Assembly: GCA_048265185.1 (NCBI GenBank)
Contig: JBLXBZ010000001.1
Location: 62,001 to 126,000, forward strand
DNA from: JBLXBZ01 sp048265185
Lineage (GTDB): Bacteria > Pseudomonadota > Alphaproteobacteria > Rhizobiales > Stappiaceae
Reading direction: 5' to 3'
DNA length: 64,000 nt
Shown piece after piece: positions 16,914 through 25,216 of this stretch. A model generated the notes under the pieces. It was given only the letters and a program-made list of their open reading frames with translations, was not told the origin of the DNA and searched no databases. Each line of letters begins with the position of its first letter. Position 1 is the stretch's first letter. The translations under genes were made by a program, and so were the position numbers.

Positions 16914-18260
16914 ATGACCATTATTGGCAAGAATATGAATCGCCGCTCAATCCTGAAGGCAGGTGCGGCGGGTGGCGTCGTTTTGGCGACGCCAACGATT
17001 TTCACAAGTTCAGCTTGGGCGAATGGATATTTGAATGAGCCCACTGGCTCAACCGTTACGCTTGGATTTAATGTGCCGCAGACGGGCGCGTATGCGGATG
17101 AGGGCGCGGATGAATTGCGCGCCTATCAGCTTGCCGTCAAGCATTTGAACGGCGAAGGCGACGGAGGGATGCTCAATACGTTCTCGTCGAAAGCTTTGCA
17201 GGGCAACGGAATTAACGGTAAAAAGGTCGCCTTCGTTACGGGCGACACGCAAACGAAGTCCGACGCAGCGCGCGCCAGCGCCAAGCGGATGGTGGAGAAA
17301 GACGGCGCCATCATGGTGACGGGCGGCTCGTCTTCTGGCGTCGCCGTTGCGGTTCAGTCTTTATGTCAGGAAATGGGCATTGTGTTCATGGCCGGCCTGA
17401 CGCACTCCAATGACACTACGGGAAAAGACAAGCGCGCGAACGGCTTCCGCCATTTCTTTAACGCCTATATGTCAGGTCTTGCGCTTGCCCCAGTTCTGGC
17501 GAACGCTTATGGCAAAGACCGTAAAGCCTATCATTTAACGGCGGACTACACATGGGGTTGGACTCAGGAAGAGTCGATCAAGAACGCCACCGAAGGTCTC
17601 GGCTGGGAAACGGTGGCGACCGTGCGCACGCCGCTGGGAGCGGGAGATTTCTCCCAGTATATCACCCCGGTTATTAACTCCGGCGCCGATGTGCTGATCC
17701 TGAACCACTACGGTAAGGATATGGTCAACTCTCTGACGCAGGCCGTTCAGTTTGGCCTTCGCGAGAAGCAAGTCAACGGCAAGGACTTTACGATCGTCGT
17801 GCCGCTTTATTCCCGCTTGATGGCGCAGGGCGCAGGCAAGAACGTGGCCGGAATCTTTGGCACCACCAATTGGCACTGGTCATTGACTGACGCCGGTTCG
17901 CAAGCCTTCGTCAAATCCTTCGGTCAGGAATATGGCTTCCCGCCAAGTCAGGCGGCGCACACATGTTATGTGCAAACGCTTCTTTACGCCGATGCCTGCC
18001 AGCGCGCAGGAACTTTTGAGCCATGCGCGGTTGGCGCGGCGCTTGAGGACTTTGAGTTCGATGGCATGGGGAATGGCCCGACGCTTTATCGCGGAGCCGA
18101 CCACCAGTGCTTCAAGGACGTTCTCGTGGTGAAGGGGAAAGAAAACCCCACATCGGAGTTTGATTTGCTTGAAGTGGTGGAGATCACCCCGCGTGCGAGC
18201 GTCACCTATGACGCCAGCATTTTTGGCGGAGAACTAGGCAAATGCAACAACGGCGCATGA
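16914..18260 (+). CDS. ABC-transporter substrate-binding protein (branched-chain amino acid/amide type), Tat-exported
   Basis: A 448-residue periplasmic binding protein of the Leu/Ile/Val-binding (Peripla_BP_6) class that captures a small amide or amino acid for the ABC importer encoded next. Its N-terminus is a twin-arginine signal: 'NRRSILKAG', a hydrophobic segment and 'SSAWA' before the cleavage site. The body begins 'VTLGFNVPQTGAYADEG', the family's ligand-site opening. I take the ATG at 16914, preceded by GGGAGGA; upstream in-frame codons lack this. It is the first gene of a five-gene operon. The ligand is not readable; branched-chain amino acids, urea or short amides are all possible. 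Confidence 0.9.
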   Translation: MTIIGKNMNRRSILKAGAAGGVVLATPTIFTSSAWANGYLNEPTGSTVTLGFNVPQTGAYADEGADELRAYQLAVKHLNGEGDGGMLNTFSSKALQGNGINGKKVAFVTGDTQTKSDAARASAKRMVEKDGAIMVTGGSSSGVAVAVQSLCQEMGIVFMAGLTHSNDTTGKDKRANGFRHFFNAYMSGLALAPVLANAYGKDRKAYHLTADYTWGWTQEESIKNATEGLGWETVATVRTPLGAGDFSQYITPVINSGADVLILNHYGKDMVNSLTQAVQFGLREKQVNGKDFTIVVPLYSRLMAQGAGKNVAGIFGTTNWHWSLTDAGSQAFVKSFGQEYGFPPSQAAHTCYVQTLLYADACQRAGTFEPCAVGAALEDFEFDGMGNGPTLYRGADHQCFKDVLVVKGKENPTSEFDLLEVVEITPRASVTYDASIFGGELGKCNNGA

Positions 18261-18302
18261 GCTTCCAAGCAGTCAAGACTGACTGATTTCAAAAAAACGC
18301 AA

Positions 18303-18326
18303 GCGGCGTCCCTTTGGGGACGCCGC
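18303..18326 (+). terminator. Intercistronic 10-bp GC hairpin after the binding-protein gene
   Basis: GCGGCGTCCC (18303–18312) pairs perfectly with GGGACGCCGC (18317–18326) around a 4-base loop. No T-run follows, so it more likely protects the 3' end of the binding-protein message, or attenuates partially, than stops transcription. This would fit the usual excess of binding protein over permease. Confidence 0.7.
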
Positions 18327-18370
18327 CTCCCTCCCGGCATTCGGGTTTTGCTCTAACATCGGCTAGATTG

Positions 18371-19399
18371 ATGGATGTTTTTGTTCTCCAACTGTTGAAC
18401 GGTCTCGACAAGGGCGGCGCTTACGCGCTTATCGCTCTTGGTTTGACCCTTATTTTCGGCACCCTTGGGGTGGTGAATTTCGCCCATGGCGCTCTTTTCA
18501 TGCTCGGAGCTTTTTGCGCGGTGAGCTTCAACGCCTTGCTCGGGCTGGAAAAGGTGAGTCTGGACCCGGACAAACTGACGGCATGGGGCACGCCAATGGA
18601 AGTGCGCACGCCATATGTGGAGGCCTATCTGGGGGATTTGGGCAATTGGATGCTGAACTATTCGGTTCCGGTCTCTATCGTCTTGGCGATCCCCGTGATG
18701 CTGCTGGTTGGCTTCGTAATGGAACGGGGCTTGATCCGGTATTTCTATAAACGTCCACACGCGGACCAGATATTGGTGACCTTCGGGCTGGCTATTGTTC
18801 TGCAGGAGCTTATCAAAGCGGCTTTCGGGGCGAATCCCATTCCGCAAGCGGCGCCGGATTTGGTGCGCGGGGCGGCGGATATCGGCGCAATAATAGGCTT
18901 TGATCCGGGCACGGTCATCTATCCTTACTGGAGGATCGTGTATTTGTTCTTTTCATTGACGATAATTGGCGCGGTTTTCGCCTTCCTGCAGTTTACGACA
19001 TTTGGCATGGTCGTTCGCGCCGGCATGGCTGACCGGGAAACCGTCGGTTTGCTTGGGATCAATATCCAAAAGCGCTTTACGATTATTTTCGCATTGGCCG
19101 CCGTTGTCGCAGGTCTCGCCGGCGTGATGTACACCCCCATTCTTCCTCCAGACTATCATATGGGCATGGACTTTCTCGTCCTGTCGTTTGTCGTTGTCGT
19201 CGTTGGCGGCATGGGGTCGCTTCCCGGCGCCGTTCTTGCGGGGTTTCTTCTGGGGGTCTTGCAGTCGTTCGCTTCGATGAATGAGGTGAAGTCTATTTTG
19301 CCGGGAATTGATCAGATCATAATCTATCTGATTGCTGTGATTATCTTGCTCGTCCGTCCGCGTGGATTGATGGGGCGCAAAGGTGTGATGGAGACTTAA
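18371..19399 (+). CDS. livH: Branched-chain-type ABC transporter permease LivH
   Basis: One of the two membrane subunits of the importer, 342 residues with about eight to nine hydrophobic helices. The N-terminal region 'LNGLDKGGAYALIALGLT' and 'VVNFAHGALFMLGAF' is the LivH signature, and 'VVVVGGMGSLPGAVLAG' near the C-terminus is the ATPase-contact loop. I start at the ATG at 18371, since the upstream in-frame part overlaps the intercistronic hairpin. A ~50-residue polar insert around 55–95 is longer than in E. coli LivH. It is 3 bp before livM. Confidence 0.93.
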   Translation: MDVFVLQLLNGLDKGGAYALIALGLTLIFGTLGVVNFAHGALFMLGAFCAVSFNALLGLEKVSLDPDKLTAWGTPMEVRTPYVEAYLGDLGNWMLNYSVPVSIVLAIPVMLLVGFVMERGLIRYFYKRPHADQILVTFGLAIVLQELIKAAFGANPIPQAAPDLVRGAADIGAIIGFDPGTVIYPYWRIVYLFFSLTIIGAVFAFLQFTTFGMVVRAGMADRETVGLLGINIQKRFTIIFALAAVVAGLAGVMYTPILPPDYHMGMDFLVLSFVVVVVGGMGSLPGAVLAGFLLGVLQSFASMNEVKSILPGIDQIIIYLIAVIILLVRPRGLMGRKGVMET

Positions 19400-19402
19400 A
19401 TC

Positions 19403-20566
19403 ATGGCGCCAAAAAATACGCCTTCACGGGATATGACTTTTTTCGCGCTCTTCTGCGTCGCCGTTTTGACAATGCCGTTCTGGTTAGAGCCAATTGGAGC
19501 TGGGTATCCTGATCTTTTGCAAAAATTCGCTATTTTCGGACTACTTGCCGTTGGGTTCAACATCCTGTTTGGCTTGACCGGGTACCTGTCCTTTGGTCAT
19601 GCCGCGTTTCTTGGCATTGGCTCTTACACTGCGGTTTGGAGTTTCAAGCTTTTGGGAATGAGCCCGCTTCCCGCCCTGGTTTTCGCCATGGTGGTTGCAG
19701 GAATTTTCGCTCTGGCGATAGGGTATATTTGCTTGCGCCGTTCAGGCATTTATTTTTCGATCCTGACGCTGGCCTTCGCGCAGATGTTTTATAATCTCGC
19801 TTACTCGGTGTTGACGCCAATCACCAATGGCGAGACGGGTTTGCGGGTTTTGCGAGACGATCCCCGTTTGCTTGACGGCTCTGCTGGCGATAGCGGCCCC
19901 TTGGTTTCTACGCTTTTGGGCTTTGAAATGAACGGCTATCCCGGGTTCTATTTCTGCGCAATTATTTTGCTTGTCGGGTTTTTCATATCGATACGCATTT
20001 TTCGCTCACCGTTTGGAATGATGCTTCGTGCGGTGAAGTCCAACCAAAACCGCATGAACTACACCGGGCTTAACTCCCGTCCCTACACTCTGGCCGCATT
20101 TGTGATTTCTGGAATGTACGCAGGCCTCGCCGGATCTCTGATGGCGATCACCGATCCTCTGGCGGGCGCGGAGCGCATGCAGTGGACGGCGTCAGGAGAA
20201 GTGGTTCTCATGACTATTTTGGGCGGTGCGGGGACGTTGCTGGGGCCAATTCTCGGCGCTGGAATCATTAAGTATTTCGAAAATATTTTCTCAGCGTTCA
20301 ATGAGCCGGCGCTTGAGCAGGTGTTCAGCTTCTTGCCAGAGTTCGTACGCGAGCCGGTGGTGTTTGTCTCCGGGTTTTTCGTTGGCGAAGGATGGCACCT
20401 GACTTTGGGCATTTTGTTCATGATTATCATCATTTTCCTACCCGGCGGCGTGATGGAAGGCCTTTCAAGACTTGGCCGTCTATTCTCCCGTGGCTCGGAT
20501 AAGGAAAATGGCGAGAAAGTCAGTCATGAGAAATTACCTTCCGCGCAGGCCAAGCCCGCTGAGTAA
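19403..20566 (+). CDS. livM: Branched-chain-type ABC transporter permease LivM
   Basis: The second membrane subunit, 387 residues with about nine to ten helices. Family marks are 'GLTGYLSFGHAAFLGIG' near residue 55 and the coupling-loop-like 'TILGGAGTLLGPILGA'. The last ~35 residues are charged and cytoplasmic. It begins 3 bp after livH stops, and the livG gene follows after 12 bp, so the genes are clearly one transcription unit. Confidence 0.94.
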   Translation: MAPKNTPSRDMTFFALFCVAVLTMPFWLEPIGAGYPDLLQKFAIFGLLAVGFNILFGLTGYLSFGHAAFLGIGSYTAVWSFKLLGMSPLPALVFAMVVAGIFALAIGYICLRRSGIYFSILTLAFAQMFYNLAYSVLTPITNGETGLRVLRDDPRLLDGSAGDSGPLVSTLLGFEMNGYPGFYFCAIILLVGFFISIRIFRSPFGMMLRAVKSNQNRMNYTGLNSRPYTLAAFVISGMYAGLAGSLMAITDPLAGAERMQWTASGEVVLMTILGGAGTLLGPILGAGIIKYFENIFSAFNEPALEQVFSFLPEFVREPVVFVSGFFVGEGWHLTLGILFMIIIIFLPGGVMEGLSRLGRLFSRGSDKENGEKVSHEKLPSAQAKPAE

Positions 20567-20578
20567 AGGAGACGCGAT

Positions 20579-21334
20579 ATGGAAATTTTGACCGTAAGCG
20601 GCGTCAACAAGAGTTTCGGCGGTCTCAAGGCTCTGCATGACGTGAATTTGAACATCGAACAAGGGCAGGTGCACGCCATCATCGGACCCAATGGCGCTGG
20701 AAAGTCAACGCTGCTGAACTGTTTCGTCGGTCGTTTGATCCCCGACACCGGAACAGTCATGTTTTCCGGACAGTCGTTGATTGGCCTTAAACCATATGAG
20801 ATTAATCAAACCGGCGTTTCCCGTGTGTTTCAGACCCCGGAAATTTTTGGCGATTTGTCACTGCTAGATAATGTGATCATCCCCACGCTCGCCAAACGTG
20901 ACGGCCAATTTGCGTTGAACGCCTGGCGCCGCGTCGATGGTGAAGCGCAGGTGCGAGCGAAGGCTTTGCATATGCTTGAAGACGTTGGTTTGACGTCGAA
21001 AAAAGACATGATCGCAAACTCTCTCTCGCGCGGCGATAAGCGTCGGCTTGAGCTGGCCATGTGTCTTGTGCAGGAACCGAAGTTGTTGTTGCTTGACGAG
21101 CCAACGGCGGGGATGTCGCGGGCGGACACGAATAACACGATTGAACTGTTGAAGATCATCGCCCAGCGCGGGATCACCATGGTGGTGATCGAGCATGACA
21201 TGCATGTGGTTTTTTCGCTTGCGAATAAGATCAGCGTTCTGGCGCAAGGAACGGTTATTGCTGAAGGTCTTCCGCAAGACATCAAGGGGGACGCCCGCGT
21301 GCAGGAAGCTTATCTGGGAGGAGCGCATTTATGA
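20579..21334 (+). CDS. livG: ABC transporter ATP-binding protein LivG
   Basis: A 251-residue ATPase subunit. Walker A is GPNGAGKST (36–44), Walker B 'LLLLDEPTAG', and the H-loop is 'VIEHDMHVV'. The signature loop reads LSRGDKRRLELA, with D where LivG proteins usually carry Q; this is a mild variation. AAGGAG lies just upstream of the ATG. Its stop codon overlaps the start of livF by 4 bp. Confidence 0.95.
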   Translation: MEILTVSGVNKSFGGLKALHDVNLNIEQGQVHAIIGPNGAGKSTLLNCFVGRLIPDTGTVMFSGQSLIGLKPYEINQTGVSRVFQTPEIFGDLSLLDNVIIPTLAKRDGQFALNAWRRVDGEAQVRAKALHMLEDVGLTSKKDMIANSLSRGDKRRLELAMCLVQEPKLLLLDEPTAGMSRADTNNTIELLKIIAQRGITMVVIEHDMHVVFSLANKISVLAQGTVIAEGLPQDIKGDARVQEAYLGGAHL

Positions 21335-22113
21335 GTCTCGTGAACGACGATGTTTTTAGCGGCGGAACCGCTCCGGGCGTCGCGCCAGTGAAAGCGAAAG
21401 GCGGGGCTCCTGCCTTCTTTTCTATTTGGGACATACATGCGTATTATGGTGAAAGCTATATTGTTCAAGGCGTCAGTTTCGATATTCGAGAGGGAGAAAT
21501 TCTGGCGCTTCTTGGGCGAAACGGGGCTGGAAAAACCTCCACTTTACGCGCGATCGCCCGGGTTGCTGATCCGGTGTTAAAGCATGGAGAAATCTGGCTT
21601 GATCACAAGCCTTTGCATGATATGGAGTCTTGGCAAGCCGCTCGGAACGGTGTTGGCCTTGTGCCTGAGGACAGACGCATCATCGCTGGGCTGACCGTTG
21701 AGGAAAATCTCAAGCTCTCACAAATCGCTGAGCCCAAAGGTTGGTCGATCGAGCGTATTTATGACCACTTTCCACGTCTTGCGGAGCGGCGCGATCAAGA
21801 AGCGGTGACAATGTCGGGCGGCGAACAGCAAATGCTGGCGCTGGCGCGAATTTTGGCGCGGGACATCAAGCTTTTGTTGTTGGATGAACCTTATGAGGGA
21901 TTGGCGCCTGTGATCGTGCAGGAGATTGAGCGTATTCTCAAAGGGGTCAAGGAGCTTGGGATCACAACGATAATTGTCGAGCAAAACGCCGTGGCCGCGC
22001 TCAATTTGGCCGACCGCGCGGTTATTCTGGACATGGGGGAGGTGGTCTTTGACGGCTCCGCTCAGGAAGTTCTCGATAACGCGCAACTTCGGCATGATTA
22101 TTTGGCCATATGA
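21331..22113 (+). CDS. livF: ABC transporter ATP-binding protein LivF
   Basis: The second ATPase subunit, 260 residues. Walker A is GRNGAGKTS (62–70), the signature is 'MSGGEQQMLALARIL' and Walker B 'LLLLDEPYEGLAP', where the Y-E-G variant is typical of LivF. It carries a ~28-residue Gly/Ala-rich N-terminal extension before the ABC core. It overlaps livG by ATGA (translational coupling) and is the last gene of the operon, followed by a strong terminator. Confidence 0.95.
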   Translation: MSLVNDDVFSGGTAPGVAPVKAKGGAPAFFSIWDIHAYYGESYIVQGVSFDIREGEILALLGRNGAGKTSTLRAIARVADPVLKHGEIWLDHKPLHDMESWQAARNGVGLVPEDRRIIAGLTVEENLKLSQIAEPKGWSIERIYDHFPRLAERRDQEAVTMSGGEQQMLALARILARDIKLLLLDEPYEGLAPVIVQEIERILKGVKELGITTIIVEQNAVAALNLADRAVILDMGEVVFDGSAQEVLDNAQLRHDYLAI

Positions 22114-22136
22114 TTTAAGGCGGGTTTTGAAAATTG

Positions 22137-22172
22137 ACGGCGCTGGAAGGGGGGGCTTCCGGCGCCGTTTTT
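22137..22172 (+). terminator. Rho-independent terminator of the importer operon
   Basis: A 13-bp stem (22137–22149 with 22156–22168, one G·U pair, loop of six G) is followed by TTTT. It lies 24 bp after the livF stop. Confidence 0.92.
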
Positions 22173-22269
22173 GTCTTGAAAATTTATTTATTTGGAATTT
22201 GAAAGCAGTGATTATTGGTGGTTTAATCTGAGAAGTGAGACTGAACCCTTTTATTAAGTGACACGCTTC

Positions 22270-22572
22270 ATGTCAGGTGTTTTAAACGCATTATCGGGAT
22301 TGTCGGCCGCAGGGCAACGGTTTGAGGCGGCGTCTGAGCGCGTGGTGAAGGCTGGCGCGGCTGCGTCCAACGCTTTTACCGACCGCGTGAGAGCGGGAGA
22401 GCAGGGAGAGAAGCTCACCTTGGCGCCTGTGTCGCCATCGCTTCTGTCTGACGATCTGGGCGGGGCGCTCATTGACATGATGGAGGCGGAGCAGTCTTTC
22501 AAGGCGAACGCCCGCGTGGCCGGGCGTTTATCCGATATGCATAAAGCCTATCTTGAGCTCATGGATAAATAG
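22270..22572 (+). CDS. Short flagellar basal-body-rod-like protein
   Basis: About 100 residues. The N-terminus ('ALSGLSAAGQRFEAASERVV') resembles the start of flagellar rod/hook proteins, and the C-terminus ('ALIDMMEAEQSFKANARVA') resembles their conserved C-terminal helix, with almost nothing between. It may be a minimal rod-type protein or an unrelated helical protein with the same pattern. No flagellar genes are nearby. The start is uncertain: ATG at 22270 or GTG at 22258, and neither has a clear ribosome-binding site. Confidence 0.55.
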   Translation: MSGVLNALSGLSAAGQRFEAASERVVKAGAAASNAFTDRVRAGEQGEKLTLAPVSPSLLSDDLGGALIDMMEAEQSFKANARVAGRLSDMHKAYLELMDK

Positions 22573-22718
22573 AACTTGGTAGATCACTGTTTTTTGATTG
22601 CGCAAGCAAACAGGTTGAGAATTCGATGTTGCGTTAGAAACAAGCCCATGAATTGCAGGCTGTAACCGCGACTGCGATGCCGCCTCAAACGTTAATGAAT
22701 GAATATGAGTATATCGTT

Positions 22719-23126
22719 ATGCCCTCAATTATAGCTGGCTCCTGTTTGTGCGGCGCCGTTAAATTTCAAATCTCCGGCGAGTTTGAGAGTTTCTTTCTTT
22801 GTCACTGCAGGCGCTGTCAAAAGGATACGGGGTCTGCACATGCGGCTAATTTGTTTTCGACGACAGCGACTATAAACTGGGTTTCTGGTCGTGATAATAT
22901 CCAGACCTACCGTGTTCCGGAGACCCGGCACGAAAAAAGCTTTTGCATTAAATGCGGGTCTGCTCTTCCAAGTGTTCAAATGGGGGGTGCTTTGGTGGTT
23001 GCGCCTGCTGGGAGTCTTGATAGTGCGATCGACATACGACCAAATGCGCATATTTGCTTTGCAAGCCGAGCGGAATGGGATGAGCGCTTGGAAAGCATAC
23101 CGACAGTAGAGGGGCTTCCAAGTTAG
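22719..23126 (+). CDS. GFA/CENP-V-family zinc protein
   Basis: A 135-residue protein of the family named for the glutathione-dependent formaldehyde-activating enzyme Gfa. The zinc-binding cysteines are all visible: C9 and C11 ('SCLCGAVKF'), C28/C30/C33 ('FLCHCRRCQ') and C76/C79 ('FCIKCGS'). Most members are uncharacterised and a formaldehyde role should not be assumed. I start at ATG 22719 because the domain begins six residues later; a longer reading adds 22 residues with no domain content. A transposase relic lies just downstream. Confidence 0.85.
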   Translation: MPSIIAGSCLCGAVKFQISGEFESFFLCHCRRCQKDTGSAHAANLFSTTATINWVSGRDNIQTYRVPETRHEKSFCIKCGSALPSVQMGGALVVAPAGSLDSAIDIRPNAHICFASRAEWDERLESIPTVEGLPS

Positions 23127-23195
23127 GTTCAATACCACGAAAGGGTTGCGTTAGATCGATAGATTGCTTCAATGACGGCGCGAGGAGGCGTTGCC

Positions 23196-23340
23196 ATGAG
23201 TAACCTGATCTGCTTGCCGAGGGAGCAGATGCGCTGGATTGAGCCATATTACGTTGTTGAACGATGCGTCGCGCGTCGATGATCGCCGGTTTCGCCGCCG
23301 GATCCTCTTTGTGATCAGGAATGAGTTGGGTATCACCATC
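23196..23340 (+). pseudogene. Decayed IS5-family transposase, N-terminal fragment
   Basis: From an ATG at 23196 (GAGGAGG upstream) the frame reads MSNLICLPREQMRWIEPY, matching the usual start of IS5-group transposases, then stops early. Shifting frame near 23270 restores 'RVDDRRFRRRILFVIRNEL', equivalent to the 'VDDRRVLSGIIFVNRNGL' stretch that follows in intact enzymes. Everything after this, including the catalytic DDE domain, is missing. It is therefore a frameshifted, truncated relic. I could not identify terminal inverted repeats. The remainder of the 23127–23495 gap holds the L,D-transpeptidase terminator and no other gene. Confidence 0.75.
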
Positions 23341-23404
23341 TGAAATGCCGCAACCGTCATTCTCTGGCTCAATCAATGAATACTGAGCTAAATTTTTGTT
23401 CTTG

Positions 23405-23435
23405 AAAAAAAAAGACCGGCGGGTTTCCCCGCCGG
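23405..23435 (-). terminator. Rho-independent terminator of the L,D-transpeptidase gene
   Basis: On the minus strand CCGGCGGG pairs with CCCGCCGG (23416–23423 with 23428–23435) and is followed by a run of nine T (A-run 23405–23413 on the plus strand). It lies 60 bp beyond the stop at 23496. Confidence 0.92.
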
Positions 23436-23495
23436 CTATGTTCGCGCATTTGCAGTAGCTATGATTGAAGTGCGGATGATGGAATTTTGCGGCGG

Positions 23496-24095
23496 CTACC
23501 GCTGAACGACCACTTGCGCGCCAACGTTCACGGTTTCATACAAATGAATCACATCTTCATTGGCCATGCGAATGCAGCCGGAGGAAACGGCGGAGCCAAT
23601 GGTCCATGGCTCGTTTGATCCGTGAATGCGATAAAGCGTCGAGCCGATATATAGCGCGCGTGCGCCAAGTGGATTGTTTGGGCCGCCCTTCATATGCGCG
23701 GGCAGTTTTTTGCCTTGCTTAGCTGCGCGCGCGCGCATTTGCGCAGGGGGCGTCCAGCCTGGCCATTCCGCTTTGCGAGTGACGCGATGACGTCCCGCCC
23801 ATTGAAAGCCCTCACGGCCAACGCCAATGCCATATTTCATTGCTTTGCCGTTCGCCAGCACATGATATAAACGCCGCTCGCCTGTATCCACGACGATGGT
23901 GCCAGCTTTATAGGGACCTTCGTAGGATACTTTTTCCCGTTTTATCGGCGACTTTCCCAACATTCCAGCGGTTGGCCCATACTCGACCCAACTTTTTGTC
24001 GAAGGGTCAAAAAACGATCCCGCCGCCGCCATAGCCGAAGTTGTAATACAAACCGCGCCAATAGCGCTGGCGGCTATAAGCATGAGTTTCCGCAT
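23496..24095 (-). CDS. L,D-transpeptidase (YkuD/ErfK family)
   Basis: A 199-residue periplasmic enzyme that forms 3-3 crosslinks in peptidoglycan or attaches proteins to it. It has a Sec signal peptide (residues 1–24, ending 'SAMAAA'), then the YkuD domain from 'TIVVDTGERRLYHVL'. The catalytic motif is 'HGSNEPWTIGSAVSSGCIRM' with H158 and nucleophile C174. Length is typical of the single-domain alphaproteobacterial enzymes, which often occur in many copies. A good ribosome-binding site (GGGGAA) precedes the ATG. It is monocistronic, with its own terminator. Confidence 0.93.
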   Translation of the reverse strand: MRKLMLIAASAIGAVCITTSAMAAAGSFFDPSTKSWVEYGPTAGMLGKSPIKREKVSYEGPYKAGTIVVDTGERRLYHVLANGKAMKYGIGVGREGFQWAGRHRVTRKAEWPGWTPPAQMRARAAKQGKKLPAHMKGGPNNPLGARALYIGSTLYRIHGSNEPWTIGSAVSSGCIRMANEDVIHLYETVNVGAQVVVQR

Positions 24096-24347
24096 TGTTG
24101 TTCCCCTAGTTTAATTTGGCCATTCGTTCGTAATGAAATTACCTGCGTATTCCGTCATAGGTTAATCTGCTTCTATTGCGATCATGTTAATATATCGCTG
24201 ATTGAGCAAGTAAGAGCGCGTAATCTTTTCTCATATCGTCGAGGTTGTGATCACGATTTTTTGATTTATGACTCTCCACTTAGATATGTTCTCGCCGTCA
24301 GCGCTTGGCATGATTTAAAAATTGTCGGTGTGAGGCGTCTGCACTCG

Positions 24348-24413
24348 CATGTATGGGGCGCATGTATGGGGCGCATGTATGGGGCGCATGTATGGGGCGC
24401 ATGTATGAGGGCG
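24348..24413 (+). repeat. Five tandem copies of a 13-bp repeat
   Basis: CATGTATGGGGCG is repeated four times exactly (24348–24399) and a fifth time with one extra base and one change (24400–24413). It lies in the 437-bp gap between the divergent L,D-transpeptidase and YceI genes, about 120 bp upstream of the YceI start. A 13-bp period is near but not equal to a helical turn multiple. No other gene is seen in the gap. Slippage-generated minisatellite is the simplest reading; clustered regulator sites are possible. Confidence 0.9.
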
Positions 24414-24532
24414 CGTGGGAATTGTTCGCGTTGGGTGAACGCTGCGTCTAGTTGCTAAATTGAGCATGGGCGCCCATGTTGTGATCAATGTGAAATGATC
24501 CCGTTGGGGGATTATGCCCAGGAGAACAAGTA

Positions 24533-25108
24533 ATGAAATCAACAGTCGTCGCTTTGGCGCTTGTCGCCGCTTTCGTATCGCCCGCCATCGCCGAGCCTGT
24601 CGCTTATTCCTTGGATAAGTCTCATTCAAATCTTGCCATTTCCTATAACCATCTTGGGTATTCAATTACTGACGGTCGTTTTGGCGACTGGGACGCGGAT
24701 TTGGTCATAGACGTTGATGATCCGACGAAATCAAAGGTGGACGTTCAAATTAATATCGATAGCCTTGATACGTTTTGGCCTGAGCGCGACACGCATTTGA
24801 AAGGTCCGGATTTCTTTGATGTGGCGGAGCACCCTGAGGCGACGTTTAAAACCACGTCTGTCGAGCAGACTGGTGAAAAGGAGTTGTCGGTTTCAGGCGA
24901 CTTGACGATCAAGGGCATTACAAAACCAGTGGTTCTTGAGGTCGTGGTGAACACGGTCGGCGAACACCCCATGGCGAAAAAACCTGCGGTTGGCTTTAAC
25001 GCCTCCACCGTGATCAAGCGCAGCGACTTTGGTATGGACAAATTCGTTCCATATGTTGGCGACGACGTGTCGATCAGCTTTAGCGGAGAAGCTCTGGCGG
25101 CTGAATAA
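24533..25108 (+). CDS. YceI-family periplasmic protein, copy 1
   Basis: A 191-residue secreted protein with a signal peptide (residues 1–20, 'SPAIA' before the cut) and one YceI domain, a lipocalin-like barrel that binds isoprenoid-type hydrophobic molecules in characterised members. Family marks are 'YSLDKSHSNLAISYNHLG', 'HLKGPDFFDVAEHPEATF' and 'GDLTIKGITKPVVLEV'. AGGAG precedes the ATG. With the cytochrome b561 and second YceI genes downstream it forms a recurring bacterial trio, suggesting a quinone- or membrane-redox-related job. A hairpin at 25128–25156 follows the gene. Confidence 0.93.
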   Translation: MKSTVVALALVAAFVSPAIAEPVAYSLDKSHSNLAISYNHLGYSITDGRFGDWDADLVIDVDDPTKSKVDVQINIDSLDTFWPERDTHLKGPDFFDVAEHPEATFKTTSVEQTGEKELSVSGDLTIKGITKPVVLEVVVNTVGEHPMAKKPAVGFNASTVIKRSDFGMDKFVPYVGDDVSISFSGEALAAE

Positions 25109-25127
25109 ATGGGTCGCAGACAGGTTT

Positions 25128-25156
25128 CTTCCCGGCGCTTTTAAGGCGGCGGGAAG
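25128..25156. terminator. Hairpin after the first YceI gene
   Basis: CTTCCCG (25128–25134) pairs with CGGGAAG (25150–25156), with three further possible pairs inside. No T-run follows on the plus strand, so it may only stabilise the message end or terminate weakly before the b561 gene. Confidence 0.4.
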
Positions 25157-25216
25157 AGGGGCCAGCGTTGGTGACCAAAATTTAGGTGTATCCTGTAGGG
25201 GGGTAGAACAAGTCTT

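Noticed and set aside
24348..24413. Tandem repeats considered as a CRISPR array.
   Set aside because: Units are 13 bp and directly adjacent with no spacers, and no cas genes are present.
24261..24458. A 65-codon frame through the 13-bp repeat giving a MYGAHVWGAC-type repeat peptide.
   Set aside because: It is created by the DNA repeat, has no ribosome-binding site and no resemblance to known peptides.
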